A stretch of DNA of 64,000 nt from Thermoguttaceae bacterium (GTDB lineage: Bacteria > Planctomycetota > Planctomycetia > Pirellulales > Thermoguttaceae): contig JAFQUP010000005.1 in assembly GCA_017408405.1 (NCBI GenBank), positions 17,245-81,244 of the forward strand, given 5' to 3'. Made by a program: the position numbers and the translations under genes. This document shows positions 51,572 to 59,633 of this stretch, piece by piece. The number at the start of each line of letters is the position of its first letter. Within the stretch, counting starts at the first letter, position 1. The notes below the pieces were generated by a model that saw nothing but the letters and a program-made list of their open reading frames with translations, was not told where the DNA came from and searched no databases.

Positions 51572-52594
51572 ATGGAAAACGCCGCGCCTGAACCGACTCT
51601 TTATCAAAAATACCTTGGCATTTCCGGCCGTCAGATTCCTCCGAATCACTACACTCTGCTTGGACTTCAGCCTCTCGAGTCCGATCCGGAAACGATCAAA
51701 AAAGCGGCCCAGAAACGCGCTGACAGCCTGCGTGAGCAAAAAACGGACGAAAACCTTCCGGAACTGAAAGCTCTCATGAACGAAATCGCGGCCGCCCGTC
51801 TCTGTCTTTTAGATGATGCCCGCCGCAAAGAATACGAGAACTTCATCACCGGTCAGAAAAAATCCGGAGTTCAAATGGCCTCTCCCTTTGCCGTTCAAAC
51901 AGACGGGGATTCCGAGGAAATGCCAGAATCGCCGGTTACTTCGGCACAGCAGGCAATGGATCCGGCGATGTTCCAGCACGCGCAAGCCGCGCAAATGCCG
52001 CAGCAGGCAATGGATCCGGCGATGTTCCAGCACGCGCAAGCCGCGCAAATGCCGCAACAGGCAATGGATCCGATGATGTTCCAGCAGGCGCAAGCCGCGC
52101 ACCAGCAAATGGGGCAAATGAATTGGCAGCAGGCAGGCTCCGTTCCGGCACAAAGCGGTTTTCCAGGTCAAGCCCAAGGCCTTGATTTTGGCGCGCAAAG
52201 CGGAGTTTCGAACACGGGGCATTTTGGACAATCCAGCAGAGGAAATTTCAGTTCCGCCTCCAAAAATACGTCAACCCGAAAAAATTCCGCCAATTCCAAT
52301 TCCGCGATTGGTTTTTTCTGTTTCGGCGCCCTAATCATTATTACTGTCGCGATCGGTGTCATCAGTTGGAATTCCGACGCGTCACGCGCGAGACGTTTCT
52401 ATATCGATTCACAGTCCGCGGTTAATCGCCAGGATTTTGACGAGGGCCGCCGGCTGGCGGATCTGGCGATTCAGTTTGACAAAAAAGATGAGTATGTTCG
52501 TTACCGTGAGCAAATCGACATAAAACAAAAAAAATACGAAAAACGCCTTCGTCATGAAGCCGCACGCGCGGAAGAGGATGATTACTCATTCTGA
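51572..52594 (+). CDS. DnaJ-like N-terminal domain protein with Gln/Ala/Met repeats and one membrane helix
   Basis: The N-terminus (residues about 20-85) resembles the divergent J-like domain common in planctomycete signalling proteins: HYTLLGLQPLESDPETIKKA, then LMNEIAAARLCLLDDARRKE. The HPD motif of true DnaJ is absent (the loop reads DENLPEL), so it is probably not an active Hsp70 cochaperone. Residues about 126-179 are three copies of an 18-residue repeat (QQAMDPAMFQHAQAAQMP), the third diverged. A Ser- and Asn-rich linker follows, then one helix (GFFCFGALIIITVAIGVIS, about 248-266) and a soluble, charged C-terminal domain. AAAGGA precedes the ATG; the ORF start at 51500 is not supported. 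The topology suggests a membrane-anchored adaptor; its function is unknown. Confidence 0.75.
   Translation: MENAAPEPTLYQKYLGISGRQIPPNHYTLLGLQPLESDPETIKKAAQKRADSLREQKTDENLPELKALMNEIAAARLCLLDDARRKEYENFITGQKKSGVQMASPFAVQTDGDSEEMPESPVTSAQQAMDPAMFQHAQAAQMPQQAMDPAMFQHAQAAQMPQQAMDPMMFQQAQAAHQQMGQMNWQQAGSVPAQSGFPGQAQGLDFGAQSGVSNTGHFGQSSRGNFSSASKNTSTRKNSANSNSAIGFFCFGALIIITVAIGVISWNSDASRARRFYIDSQSAVNRQDFDEGRRLADLAIQFDKKDEYVRYREQIDIKQKKYEKRLRHEAARAEEDDYSF
51947..52108 (+). repeat. 54-bp tandem coding repeat
   Basis: Units at 51947-52000 and 52001-52054 are nearly identical at the DNA level and a third diverged unit covers 52055-52108. They encode the 18-residue Gln/Ala/Met repeat. The near-identity points to recent unit duplication and likely length variation between strains. 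Confidence 0.9.
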
Positions 52595-52741
52595 ATCATG
52601 TCCCGGGCATTAAATGATGGCCGGTGAAGCCGCTAACAGCTGGAAAACCACTTTTTCCAAATGATTTCGTGTCAGGTCCCCTTCACGCGTAATCCTTTTC
52701 CAAAGCTCCCCGACCTCTTTCCTCTTTCGCGGATTACCTTC

Positions 52742-52776
52742 GGGGGGCTTGAAATTCCAATAAAATCTGATATACT
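52742..52776 (+). promoter_or_regulatory. Promoter of nadA
   Basis: A G6 tract (52742-52747) precedes TTGAAA (52749-52754), a 16-bp spacer and TATACT (52771-52776). The leader to the ATG at 52882 is about 100 nt. Confidence 0.7.
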
Positions 52777-52881
52777 TGACGGAAGTTCCCGCTAACTTTA
52801 AATTTGGTGAACTTCTGACTTTTCCTTCTCCCGAACCCTTTTACGGCTCGGAAACCTTTTAAAAAGGACAAGATACCAATT

Positions 52882-53949
52882 ATGAAAATCCACGATGTTC
52901 AGGAATTTCGTTCTGTTCGTGCCCAATGGGGTAAAAAGCTGCTCATTCTTGGACACTACTACATTCCGGACGAAACGATCGCGCTGACGGACCGCCAAGG
53001 AGACAGCTTGGCCTTGAGCCAGATCGCGGCGGCGGATGAAACCTGTGAAGCGATTATCTTTTGCGGCGTTCATTTCATGGCTGAAACCGCGGATATTTTG
53101 GCCAATTCACCTGAAAAACTCGCTAAACGCGACGGAAAACGAATCCCGGTCATTCTTTCCAGCATGACTTCCGGCTGTCCCATGGCGGATATGGCAAATA
53201 TGGCGGAAGTTACTGAATGCTGGAATCGTCTTGGTGAATTAGTCAATACGGAAGATATTCTTCCCGTCACCTACGTCAACAGTTCCGCGGAAATCAAAGC
53301 GTTCTGCGGTCGTCACGGAGGCGTCGTGTGCACTTCAGGAAATGCCCGGCGTGTTTTAGAGTGGGCACTGAAACAGAAATCCCGGATCCTTTTCCTTCCG
53401 GACCAGCATCTTGGAAGAAATACGGCCCTGGAAATGGGAATCCCGCGCGAGCAAATCGTCATGTGGAAAAAAGTGGAAGGAGCTTTACCGGAAAATATTA
53501 AAAACGCGAAAATCATCCTCTGGGAAGGTTTTTGTCCCGTTCATAATCAGATGGACGCTCAAAAAGCCGCTGAATTGAAAACAGAAAATCCAAACGCGAA
53601 ACTCATCGTTCATCCTGAATGTGTTCAGGAACTCGTCTGCCAGAGTGAATCTGCCGGCTCCACCGCTTTCATCATCAAGGAAATCCAAAACGCTCAATCT
53701 GGTGACCGATTCATCATTGGCACGGAATCGCACTTGGTTGAACGTCTTAAAAACGAATATCCGGAACTCTCGATTCAGCATCTCGGAAAACCGCATCCAT
53801 GCGAAGACATGGCTCGAAACACGCCGGAGTCACTTTTCAGCGCACTGGAGCAACTTGAAAACGACACACTGGAAAATCTTGTCTCCGTACCAAACGAAAT
53901 CGCGAAAGACGCGCGAATCGCTCTGGAAAACATGCTGAATCTCGGCTGA
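52882..53949 (+). CDS. nadA: Quinolinate synthase A
   Basis: NadA condenses iminoaspartate with dihydroxyacetone phosphate to quinolinate in de novo NAD synthesis, using a 4Fe-4S cluster. The three internally repeated domains are visible, with HYYIPDETIALTDRQGDSL near the start and YVNSSAEIKAFCGRHGGVVC in the middle. By comparison with family members the cluster ligands should be Cys150 (GVVCTSGNA), Cys218 (GFCPVH) and Cys307 (HPCEDM). The length of 355 residues is normal. The ribosome site is distant (AAAGGA about 14 bp before the ATG). No nadB or nadC is adjacent. It has its own promoter. Confidence 0.96.
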   Translation: MKIHDVQEFRSVRAQWGKKLLILGHYYIPDETIALTDRQGDSLALSQIAAADETCEAIIFCGVHFMAETADILANSPEKLAKRDGKRIPVILSSMTSGCPMADMANMAEVTECWNRLGELVNTEDILPVTYVNSSAEIKAFCGRHGGVVCTSGNARRVLEWALKQKSRILFLPDQHLGRNTALEMGIPREQIVMWKKVEGALPENIKNAKIILWEGFCPVHNQMDAQKAAELKTENPNAKLIVHPECVQELVCQSESAGSTAFIIKEIQNAQSGDRFIIGTESHLVERLKNEYPELSIQHLGKPHPCEDMARNTPESLFSALEQLENDTLENLVSVPNEIAKDARIALENMLNLG

Positions 53950-53963
53950 CACCAAATCCGAAC

Positions 53964-53994
53964 GGGAGGAAATCCATTTTAAACATTTCCTCCC
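53964..53994 (+). terminator. Hairpin after nadA
   Basis: GGGAGGAAAT (53964-53973) pairs perfectly with ATTTCCTCCC (53985-53994). There is no following T-tract, so it may act as an RNA 3' stabiliser or attenuator before the acetyltransferase gene. Confidence 0.55.
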
Positions 53995-54024
53995 TCATCT
54001 CATCCCCATGCCTGCGAGGCTAAA

Positions 54025-54483
54025 ATGATCTTCACTCCCGCACTGGAAACAGACCTTCCTGAAATCCTGGCTCTTCAGAAACTCGCGTTTCAGTCCGAGG
54101 CAGAGGCCCTGAATGATTGGACAATTCAGCCGATGACCGAAACGCTTTCAGAAATTCACGCGGAATTCAATCTTGGCCCAATTCTGAAGGCCGTTGACGA
54201 ACATACGGGAAAAATCGTAGGATCCATTCGCGCCCAGAAAAAAAACGAGACTCTTTTGCTGGGAAAACTCATCGTTCACCCTGATTTTCGCCGACAAAAA
54301 ATCGCCCTGCGTCTTCTGGATGAAATCGAATCGTCGCTTCCCCACTTACGTACCGAACTTTTTACCCGCGCGGACAATTTGGGAAATATTGCCCTTTATC
54401 GCCGCGCTGGTTTCCATATCTTTAAAACAGAAAAAATCAACGACCGCTTATCTTTCGTTTTTTTTGAGAAACAGATCAACTAA
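54025..54483 (+). CDS. GNAT-family N-acetyltransferase
   Basis: This 152-residue protein has the GNAT fold. The acetyl-CoA-binding motif A lies in LLLGKLIVHPDFRRQKIALRLL, followed by the N/Y-type motif B region (TRADNLGNIALYRRAGFHIF). In motif A the usual Q-x-x-G-x-G/A is RRQKIA, slightly off consensus. The protein is short, without extra domains. It follows nadA by 75 bp on the same strand; the intervening hairpin may reduce co-transcription. It converges with the DtxR-type regulator with only 2 bp between stop codons. The substrate is unknown. Confidence 0.88.
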   Translation: MIFTPALETDLPEILALQKLAFQSEAEALNDWTIQPMTETLSEIHAEFNLGPILKAVDEHTGKIVGSIRAQKKNETLLLGKLIVHPDFRRQKIALRLLDEIESSLPHLRTELFTRADNLGNIALYRRAGFHIFKTEKINDRLSFVFFEKQIN

Positions 54484-54485
54484 AT

Positions 54486-54986
54486 CTATTTTTCACTCTT
54501 TTCGACCTTGCCGCAGCTGTCTTTCGCCGCGCAATTTCGGCAATGTTCGCACGTTCCAATTCCCGGCTCAAGCCATTCCTTTCCTCCGCACGGGCTGGAT
54601 TTCATAAATGCCGCCAAACGAACGAATTTCTGAATGATTTCCGGAGCGAGAATATGTTCCATTTTGCATGCGGTCTCATCCGCAAGCTGTGGCTCAACAC
54701 CCAAAAAATCCCTCAAAAACCCCTGAATGCTCGCGTGACGGCTCGCTATCTCTTTTGCCCGAACCTCACCTTCTGGAGTGAGCGTTACGAAAACATACGG
54801 CGCGTAATTCACCAGATTCCGTTCCGACAAAGCCCGCAATGCCCCAGTCACAGACGCATTGGATACCTTCATCGTTTTCGCGATATCGCGCGGCCACGCT
54901 ACGCCATTTTTATTGATGATCTGAAGGATCGCTTCCAGGTAATCCTCAAGACTTTCCGAAAGATGTTCGGGGGAGCGGCTTTCCAT
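54486..54986 (-). CDS. DtxR/MntR-type metal-dependent regulator with Cys-rich tail
   Basis: This 166-residue protein has an N-terminal winged helix (LEDYLEAILQIINKNGVAW, residues about 13-31, then DIAKTMKVSNASVTGALRAL) and the family dimerisation and metal-binding region (HASIQGFLRDFLGV, DETACKMEHILAPEII). DtxR/IdeR/MntR proteins repress iron or manganese uptake when loaded with metal. The C-terminus departs from the family: after CGGKEW comes GTCEHCRNCAAKDSC, with five further Cys within about 20 residues. It lacks the SH3-like third domain. The tail could bind zinc or a cluster, which would alter what the protein senses. No metal transporter gene is next to it. Confidence 0.88.
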   Translation of the reverse strand: MESRSPEHLSESLEDYLEAILQIINKNGVAWPRDIAKTMKVSNASVTGALRALSERNLVNYAPYVFVTLTPEGEVRAKEIASRHASIQGFLRDFLGVEPQLADETACKMEHILAPEIIQKFVRLAAFMKSSPCGGKEWLEPGIGTCEHCRNCAAKDSCGKVEKSEK

Positions 54987-55041
54987 AGTCTTTTCCTCTG
55001 GTGACGGGTGAATCTTTAGTCCAATTTACTTTAGAAAATGC

Positions 55042-55071
55042 GCCTTCATCCCGATTATTCAGGAAGAAGGC
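55042..55071 (-). terminator. Hairpin downstream of ilvD
   Basis: GCCTTC (55042-55047) pairs with GAAGGC (55066-55071). T-runs flank it on both strands; it lies between the ilvD stop codon and the DtxR-type gene start. Confidence 0.55.
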
Positions 55072-55113
55072 CTTTTTAACTCTTAACTTTAATCTAACTG
55101 AAATTCAGAAAGA

Positions 55114-56937
55114 TCATTCATACTTCAGGACCGCACCGGTATCCGCACTGGTCGCCAGCGCAGCGTAACGAGCCATCCAGCCGGACTTGAAGCGCGGTTC
55201 CGGCTTCGTCCAGTTCTTTTTGCGTTCGGCAAGTTCCTCATCGGAGACCTGAACGGCAATTTTACGTGCCGGAATGTCGATCTCGATGATGTCGCCGTCC
55301 TTCAGCAGACCGATTGGACCACCAGCTGCGGCTTCCGGGCTGATGTGGCCGATGCACGCACCAGCCGTACCGCCGGAGAAACGTCCGTCCGTGATCAGTG
55401 CGACGGAATCATCCAGCTTCACGCCCTTGATCGCCGTCGTCGGAGCGAGCATTTCCTGCATTCCGGGACCGCCTTTCGGACCTTCATTACGCACGACGAC
55501 CACGTCGCCAGCCTTCACTTTGCCCGCGACGATTCCGTCGTACGCTTCGTTTTCGCTCTCGAAAATGACGGCCGGGCCGGTATGCTGCATCATGCTCGGC
55601 TTCACGCCTGCCGTCTTCACCACAGCACCGTTCGGAGCCAGGTTGCCGAAGAGGATCGCGAGTCCGCCTTCCTGATTGTACGCATTTTCGACCTCGCGGA
55701 TGCAGTCCTGCGGATCGAAGTTGAGTTCCAGTTCGTCGATGTTCTTCGCTTTGCGTTCAACGCTCATCGCCGGCGTATTGCGGCAGTTGCCCGGTTCGAT
55801 CGCCGCCAGCTCAAGCGCTTCCTGACAGACCGTATCGCGGGAGCGAATGTCCCATTCCGCGATGTTTTCGCCGAGCGTTTTGCCCGTGACGGTCAGGGCG
55901 TCCAGTTTCAGGAGTTCCGGACGTCCGCGTTTGATCGTACCGAGGATCGTGTGGATACCGCCGGCCTGGTGAACGTCTTCAATATGGTAGTGGATCGACG
56001 GCGAGACTTTGCAGACGTTCGGTGTTTTGAGGCTCAGATCGTTGATGCGGTTGATGTCGTATTTGATTCCCGCTTCCTGCGCGATCGCCAGGGTGTGGAG
56101 GACCGTATTCGTGCTTCCGCCCATCGCCATGTCGAGGACCATCGCATTGTCGATGCTGTCCTGAGTAATGATGTCTCGCGGGAGCCCCTTGAATTCCACA
56201 CCTTTTTCTTCCAGCTCATAGACCATCGCAATGACGCGCTCAGCCGCTTTCTGGTAGAGACGTTTGCGCTCCGCACTCGTCGCCAGGATCGTACCGTTCA
56301 TCGGGAGGGCCATACCGAGTGCTTCGCAGAGGCAGTTCATCGAGTTGGCCGTGAACATTCCGGAGCAGGAGCCGCAGGTCGGGCAGGCGTTCTGCTCAAT
56401 GTCGAGAAGGTCTTCTTCCGTCATGCGGTTCTGCTGTTTGGCGGCCGCCCCGACGAAAATGTCGATCAGGTCGATCGCTTTTCCCTGACGTTTTCCAGCT
56501 TCCATCGGACCGCCGCTGACGAAGACCGTCGGGATATTGCATCGGACGGACGCCATAAGCATACCGGGGACGATCTTGTCGCAGTTCGGGATGCAGATCA
56601 TGCCGTCGAAACAGTGGGCGTTGACCATGGTCTCGACCGTGTCCGCAATCAGTTCACGGCTTGCGAGCGAGTACTTCATGCCGACGTGTCCCATCGCGAT
56701 GCCGTCATCGACCGCGATCGTGTTGAAGACGAACGGCACACCGCCAGCCTGACGGACGCATTCTTTCGCAACTTCCGCGACTTTGTTCAGATGAACGTGG
56801 CCCGGAACGATGTCCGTGTAGCTGCAGCAAATCGCGATGAACGGCTTGCCGAAATCTTCTTCTTTCACTCCGGTCGCACGAAGCAGACCACGGTGAGCCG
56901 CGCGGGCGTCACCCTTCTTGATCATGTCTGAACGCAT
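55114..56937 (-). CDS. ilvD: Dihydroxy-acid dehydratase
   Basis: IlvD dehydrates 2,3-dihydroxy-3-methylvalerate and -isovalerate to the 2-keto acids in isoleucine and valine synthesis, using an Fe-S cluster and Mg in the cytoplasm. The cluster Cys are seen in [18 protein letters not shown] and [17 protein letters not shown]. Further blocks [18 protein letters not shown]-type [12 protein letters not shown] and [13 protein letters not shown] match the family. The ATG at 56937 is preceded by AAGGAC at 8 bp; a TTG two codons earlier (56943) is less likely. The resulting 607 residues are longer than the common 555-570. G+C is high and codon use is strongly biased, suggesting high expression or a different origin. 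A promoter with a C6 tract lies upstream. It stands alone with no other ilv gene. Confidence 0.97.
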   Translation of the reverse strand: MRSDMIKKGDARAAHRGLLRATGVKEEDFGKPFIAICCSYTDIVPGHVHLNKVAEVAKECVRQAGGVPFVFNTIAVDDGIAMGHVGMKYSLASRELIADTVETMVNAHCFDGMICIPNCDKIVPGMLMASVRCNIPTVFVSGGPMEAGKRQGKAIDLIDIFVGAAAKQQNRMTEEDLLDIEQNACPTCGSCSGMFTANSMNCLCEALGMALPMNGTILATSAERKRLYQKAAERVIAMVYELEEKGVEFKGLPRDIITQDSIDNAMVLDMAMGGSTNTVLHTLAIAQEAGIKYDINRINDLSLKTPNVCKVSPSIHYHIEDVHQAGGIHTILGTIKRGRPELLKLDALTVTGKTLGENIAEWDIRSRDTVCQEALELAAIEPGNCRNTPAMSVERKAKNIDELELNFDPQDCIREVENAYNQEGGLAILFGNLAPNGAVVKTAGVKPSMMQHTGPAVIFESENEAYDGIVAGKVKAGDVVVVRNEGPKGGPGMQEMLAPTTAIKGVKLDDSVALITDGRFSGGTAGACIGHISPEAAAGGPIGLLKDGDIIEIDIPARKIAVQVSDEELAERKKNWTKPEPRFKSGWMARYAALATSADTGAVLKYE

Positions 56938-57055
56938 TTTCAAAGTCCTTCCAAATTTGATTGAATATGAATAAGGGGAATTAATCTTGAATTTCCGGAT
57001 TTTACTTGTCTGAAAAATTCAAACTCCTCCAGACAAAAAAATCTGTGCCTTTTTT

Positions 57056-57090
57056 ATTTTAACACGAATTGATCATTTTGTCGAGGGGGG
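57056..57090 (-). promoter_or_regulatory. Promoter of ilvD
   Basis: On the minus strand C6 (57085-57090) precedes TCGACA (57079-57084), a 17-bp spacer and TAAAAT (57056-57061) in GTTAAAATAAA. The sequence aligns with the serC promoter over about 35 bp. Confidence 0.7.
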
Positions 57091-57152
57091 TAGGGGGCAA
57101 AAATTAAACGGAAAGCCAGTCGAAAATCCATGCCGAATCACCAGGAAGAGCC

Positions 57153-57248
57153 GGGATTAAATCAAGTTTTAAGCATCGGGCAAAATTTAATCCCAATAGG
57201 CCCCAAGCACTTTAAGGATCTTAAATCCAGGCCCCATTGAATGAGGCC
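57153..57248. other. Cluster of inverted repeats between ilvD and the Bax-inhibitor-like gene
   Basis: GGGATTAAAT (57153-57162) pairs with ATTTAATCCC (57185-57194). TTTAAG (57211-57216) pairs with CTTAAA (57220-57225). GGCC-CATT (57230-57238) pairs with AATG-GGCC (57240-57248) with one mismatch. A structured 3' end of the upstream leftward gene or a small RNA are possible. The 57091-57152 and 57249-57320 parts show nothing. Confidence 0.45.
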
Positions 57249-57320
57249 ATTCTTTTTTCTCCCTGAAATCAATCCGTACTCAAATTCTGGTTCATTCCGA
57301 AAAAATTACCTTCTCCATGC

Positions 57321-58016
57321 TTATTCCCGACTCATGAAAAGCCGAAGAATGTACCAGAAAAGCAGGGCAATTGACGCGAAAAGCGCCAGCGACGCGCCAA
57401 CGTACTGATTTGTGGAGTAATGATGAAGGATATTGGAAGTGTCATACAAAATGTAAAGGCAGGCAAAACCGATCATCGCGTACGTAAAAATTCCTCCCAG
57501 CGGAAAATTAAAAACGATCGCGGCCGCAATCAACCCTAAAGCCGCGAAACCGCAGAACACCAAAGCGGTCCGCAAAAATGAAAAATCTTTACGCGTAAGA
57601 AATACCGCGGCGGTCAAAAGAAGTACCAAAACTCCTGTCGCTTTCGCCGCTGCCGGAATTACGCCGGGATAAAATGTCTGGGCCATAAAGAGAATCGGAA
57701 CAAAAATAACTGCCTCCGCCGCGATATAAAGCAGCAAACCGAGATACTGCGTCAACAGGCTCGACGCGTTATTCGCCCAGCGTTCCGCCAGCCAACTGAT
57801 GAAAATAAAGGCACCAAGAACAATCAGCCAGGAATACTGCCCCTGCGTCATTTTCATTACCAGATTTTCAATACCGGGCAGATTCAGTAAATAGGCTTCA
57901 AGCGCGGCAAACGCGCCAATCGCCCCCGCGAGATGGAAATATGTCCGAGCGAGAAATCGTCCCCGTTCATTTACGGACGAAAGAGATACCGATTCTGAAT
58001 ATTGATAACTTTCCAT
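57321..58016 (-). CDS. Bax inhibitor-1/YccA family membrane protein
   Basis: This inner-membrane protein of 231 residues has seven predicted helices, such as YFHLAGAIGAFAALEAYLL, YSWLIVLGAFIFISWLAE, YLGLLLYIAAEAVIFVPIL and SLALFASIALLFWYILRLF. The family signature region near the C-terminus (MIGFACLYILYDTSNILHHY) with the Asp in the last helices, thought to act in a pH-dependent ion leak, is present. It belongs to the YccA/YbhL-like bacterial branch, whose known members modulate FtsH activity or calcium flux. AAGGAG precedes the ATG. It is separate from its neighbours. Confidence 0.92.
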   Translation of the reverse strand: MESYQYSESVSLSSVNERGRFLARTYFHLAGAIGAFAALEAYLLNLPGIENLVMKMTQGQYSWLIVLGAFIFISWLAERWANNASSLLTQYLGLLLYIAAEAVIFVPILFMAQTFYPGVIPAAAKATGVLVLLLTAAVFLTRKDFSFLRTALVFCGFAALGLIAAAIVFNFPLGGIFTYAMIGFACLYILYDTSNILHHYSTNQYVGASLALFASIALLFWYILRLFMSRE

Positions 58017-58189
58017 GATTATTCTCCTTAAAATAAACTTTTTATGAAACCGCCCAAAACTGTTTTTCGGTAAGAGAGCAGCTTCGATTGAAAGCCGCGA
58101 TAAGTTCCGCGTATTCGGAAATACTCGAAATTTTCGGCAACAATCTCAAAAATCAAAATTATCCGTTTTCTGATTGTTTTTCGAGACGT

Positions 58190-59491
58190 TTACTTAAGTT
58201 CTTCCACGCCCTTAAACCATTCGTCGCCAATATTTCGACCGTAAAGGAAGACTTTCACATCGTTGAACCAAAGAATTCCCTCTCCATTTTCGTACGTGTA
58301 GCTTGAATAGATCGAATTCCAGCGTTTCCTTGGAAAAAACATTTTCGGCTCCGTGAACCAGATCGGCTGCTCCGCGCCTTCCACGAATTTTCCCGCGATA
58401 AGGTAAAGCTCTCGCCGATCTTGATTGAAATCGCCCACTTTGTTGAAATCAAAATAATTATGCACGAGCGCGAAATAAAGACCGCTTCCCGCCTCGCACC
58501 CCTTCCAGTCGTACATTGGGCAGGGCGAACAGGGATGAAGAAATGGCTTGCCTCCGTCCCGATTCAAGAGTTTTTTCGGCGTGTCCCACGTTTTTCCCTG
58601 GTCGCGGCTCTGACTCCAGTAAATGTACCCGACGTGCGTGCGCATGATCGCGAACAGCCGGCCGTCAGGAAGTTTCACGATACTCGGCTCCTCGCAGGTC
58701 GGATCGTATGGGCCAACTTCAGCCTCCGGAACCGCCAGTGCCTTCTCACCCGCCATGAAAAAACTGATCTGAATGTCTTCCACAGCCGGGTCCTCATCGA
58801 TATTTTCAAACTGCCAAAACTCCGAACGCCCAAAGCGTGAAGACCCCACGAGATACTTTCCGTCCTCGCCCAAACGCAGCGGCCTCTGCCAATTGCACCA
58901 AAACGGAGGATCCTCCGGAGCGGCATCCTGAAGCGTTTTGCGAATCTGAACCTCCTTCGGCGCGGACCATGTTTCCCCCTGATCATCCGAAAATATCCCG
59001 AAACATTTACCCCAGTGCGGCCCGCGTGATGTCGTCTGCTGATTCCAAAGCACGTAGATCCGCCCGGACTTTGAAATTATCGGCTGCTGCCAGCTGGCAC
59101 GAAGTTGCGGATTCCTTTTGTTCGGCGACCCGGCCAAAACCTGAATCGCGCTCCACGTTTTCCCGCCGTCCGCGCTTTTTGAAAAGGCAATGTGCTGGTC
59201 AATATCCGATTCACGTGACGCCTGCGTCCAGAACGCGAAGAGCTTTCCGTCACGCGCGATAACCTGAAAGTGGTCATTGTACCGGTCGCCGAGCACCATT
59301 GGTTCCTGCTTCGGAATGAAAACCACATGATCCGGCTGATTCACGAGCATATCACCCGAAGTCACGTAATGACGATAAATCGGACTTTCCCGATACGATT
59401 CCGCGACCTGCCGAGCGTACTCGGACTGTGCCAGAATATATCCGCAAAAAACAATCACGAAAGTTACCGCAGTCAGAAACTCCTTTTTCAT
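58190..59491 (-). CDS. Secreted exo-alpha-sialidase-like (BNR repeat) protein
   Basis: A signal peptide (MKKEFLTAVTFVIVFCGYIL, cut near AQS) starts this 433-residue exported protein, a six-bladed propeller of the sialidase superfamily. Asp-box motifs (S-x-D-x-G-x-T-W) are seen at SADGGKTWS, SDDQGETWS and SRDQGKTWD. Catalytic-type blocks include FIPKQEP near the start (Arg of the usual FRIP motif not present in this form) and ARDGKLFAFW. The C-terminal part has YGRNIGDEWFKGVEEL. It may release sialic acid or, because the FRIP Arg is missing, act on a different linkage or only bind. It lies next to a GH2 glycosidase gene on the same strand and has its own consensus promoter. AGGAG precedes the ATG. 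Confidence 0.8.
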   Translation of the reverse strand: MKKEFLTAVTFVIVFCGYILAQSEYARQVAESYRESPIYRHYVTSGDMLVNQPDHVVFIPKQEPMVLGDRYNDHFQVIARDGKLFAFWTQASRESDIDQHIAFSKSADGGKTWSAIQVLAGSPNKRNPQLRASWQQPIISKSGRIYVLWNQQTTSRGPHWGKCFGIFSDDQGETWSAPKEVQIRKTLQDAAPEDPPFWCNWQRPLRLGEDGKYLVGSSRFGRSEFWQFENIDEDPAVEDIQISFFMAGEKALAVPEAEVGPYDPTCEEPSIVKLPDGRLFAIMRTHVGYIYWSQSRDQGKTWDTPKKLLNRDGGKPFLHPCSPCPMYDWKGCEAGSGLYFALVHNYFDFNKVGDFNQDRRELYLIAGKFVEGAEQPIWFTEPKMFFPRKRWNSIYSSYTYENGEGILWFNDVKVFLYGRNIGDEWFKGVEELK

Positions 59492-59592
59492 AAATCGCTC
59501 CTGATATTTTCACTCCTGGAACTCAACAATATCTCAAAAATACTTCATTTTCCGGAAATGTTCACAGACCAGTACGTCCCGCTCCTCCTTTT

Positions 59593-59621
59593 AATTTAGC
59601 ATACGCGTTATCTCTTGTCAA
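59593..59621 (-). promoter_or_regulatory. Promoter of the sialidase-like gene
   Basis: On the minus strand a perfect TTGACA (59616-59621), a 17-bp spacer and TAAATT (59593-59598) lie just after the GH2 stop codon, so the sialidase-like gene can be expressed separately. Confidence 0.65.
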
Positions 59622-59633
59622 GCCGCGGCTGCT

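Noticed and set aside
55345..56931. 528-codon open frame antisense to ilvD
   Set aside because: It mirrors the GC-rich codon pattern of ilvD, is extremely Arg/His/Asp-rich and has no ribosome site.
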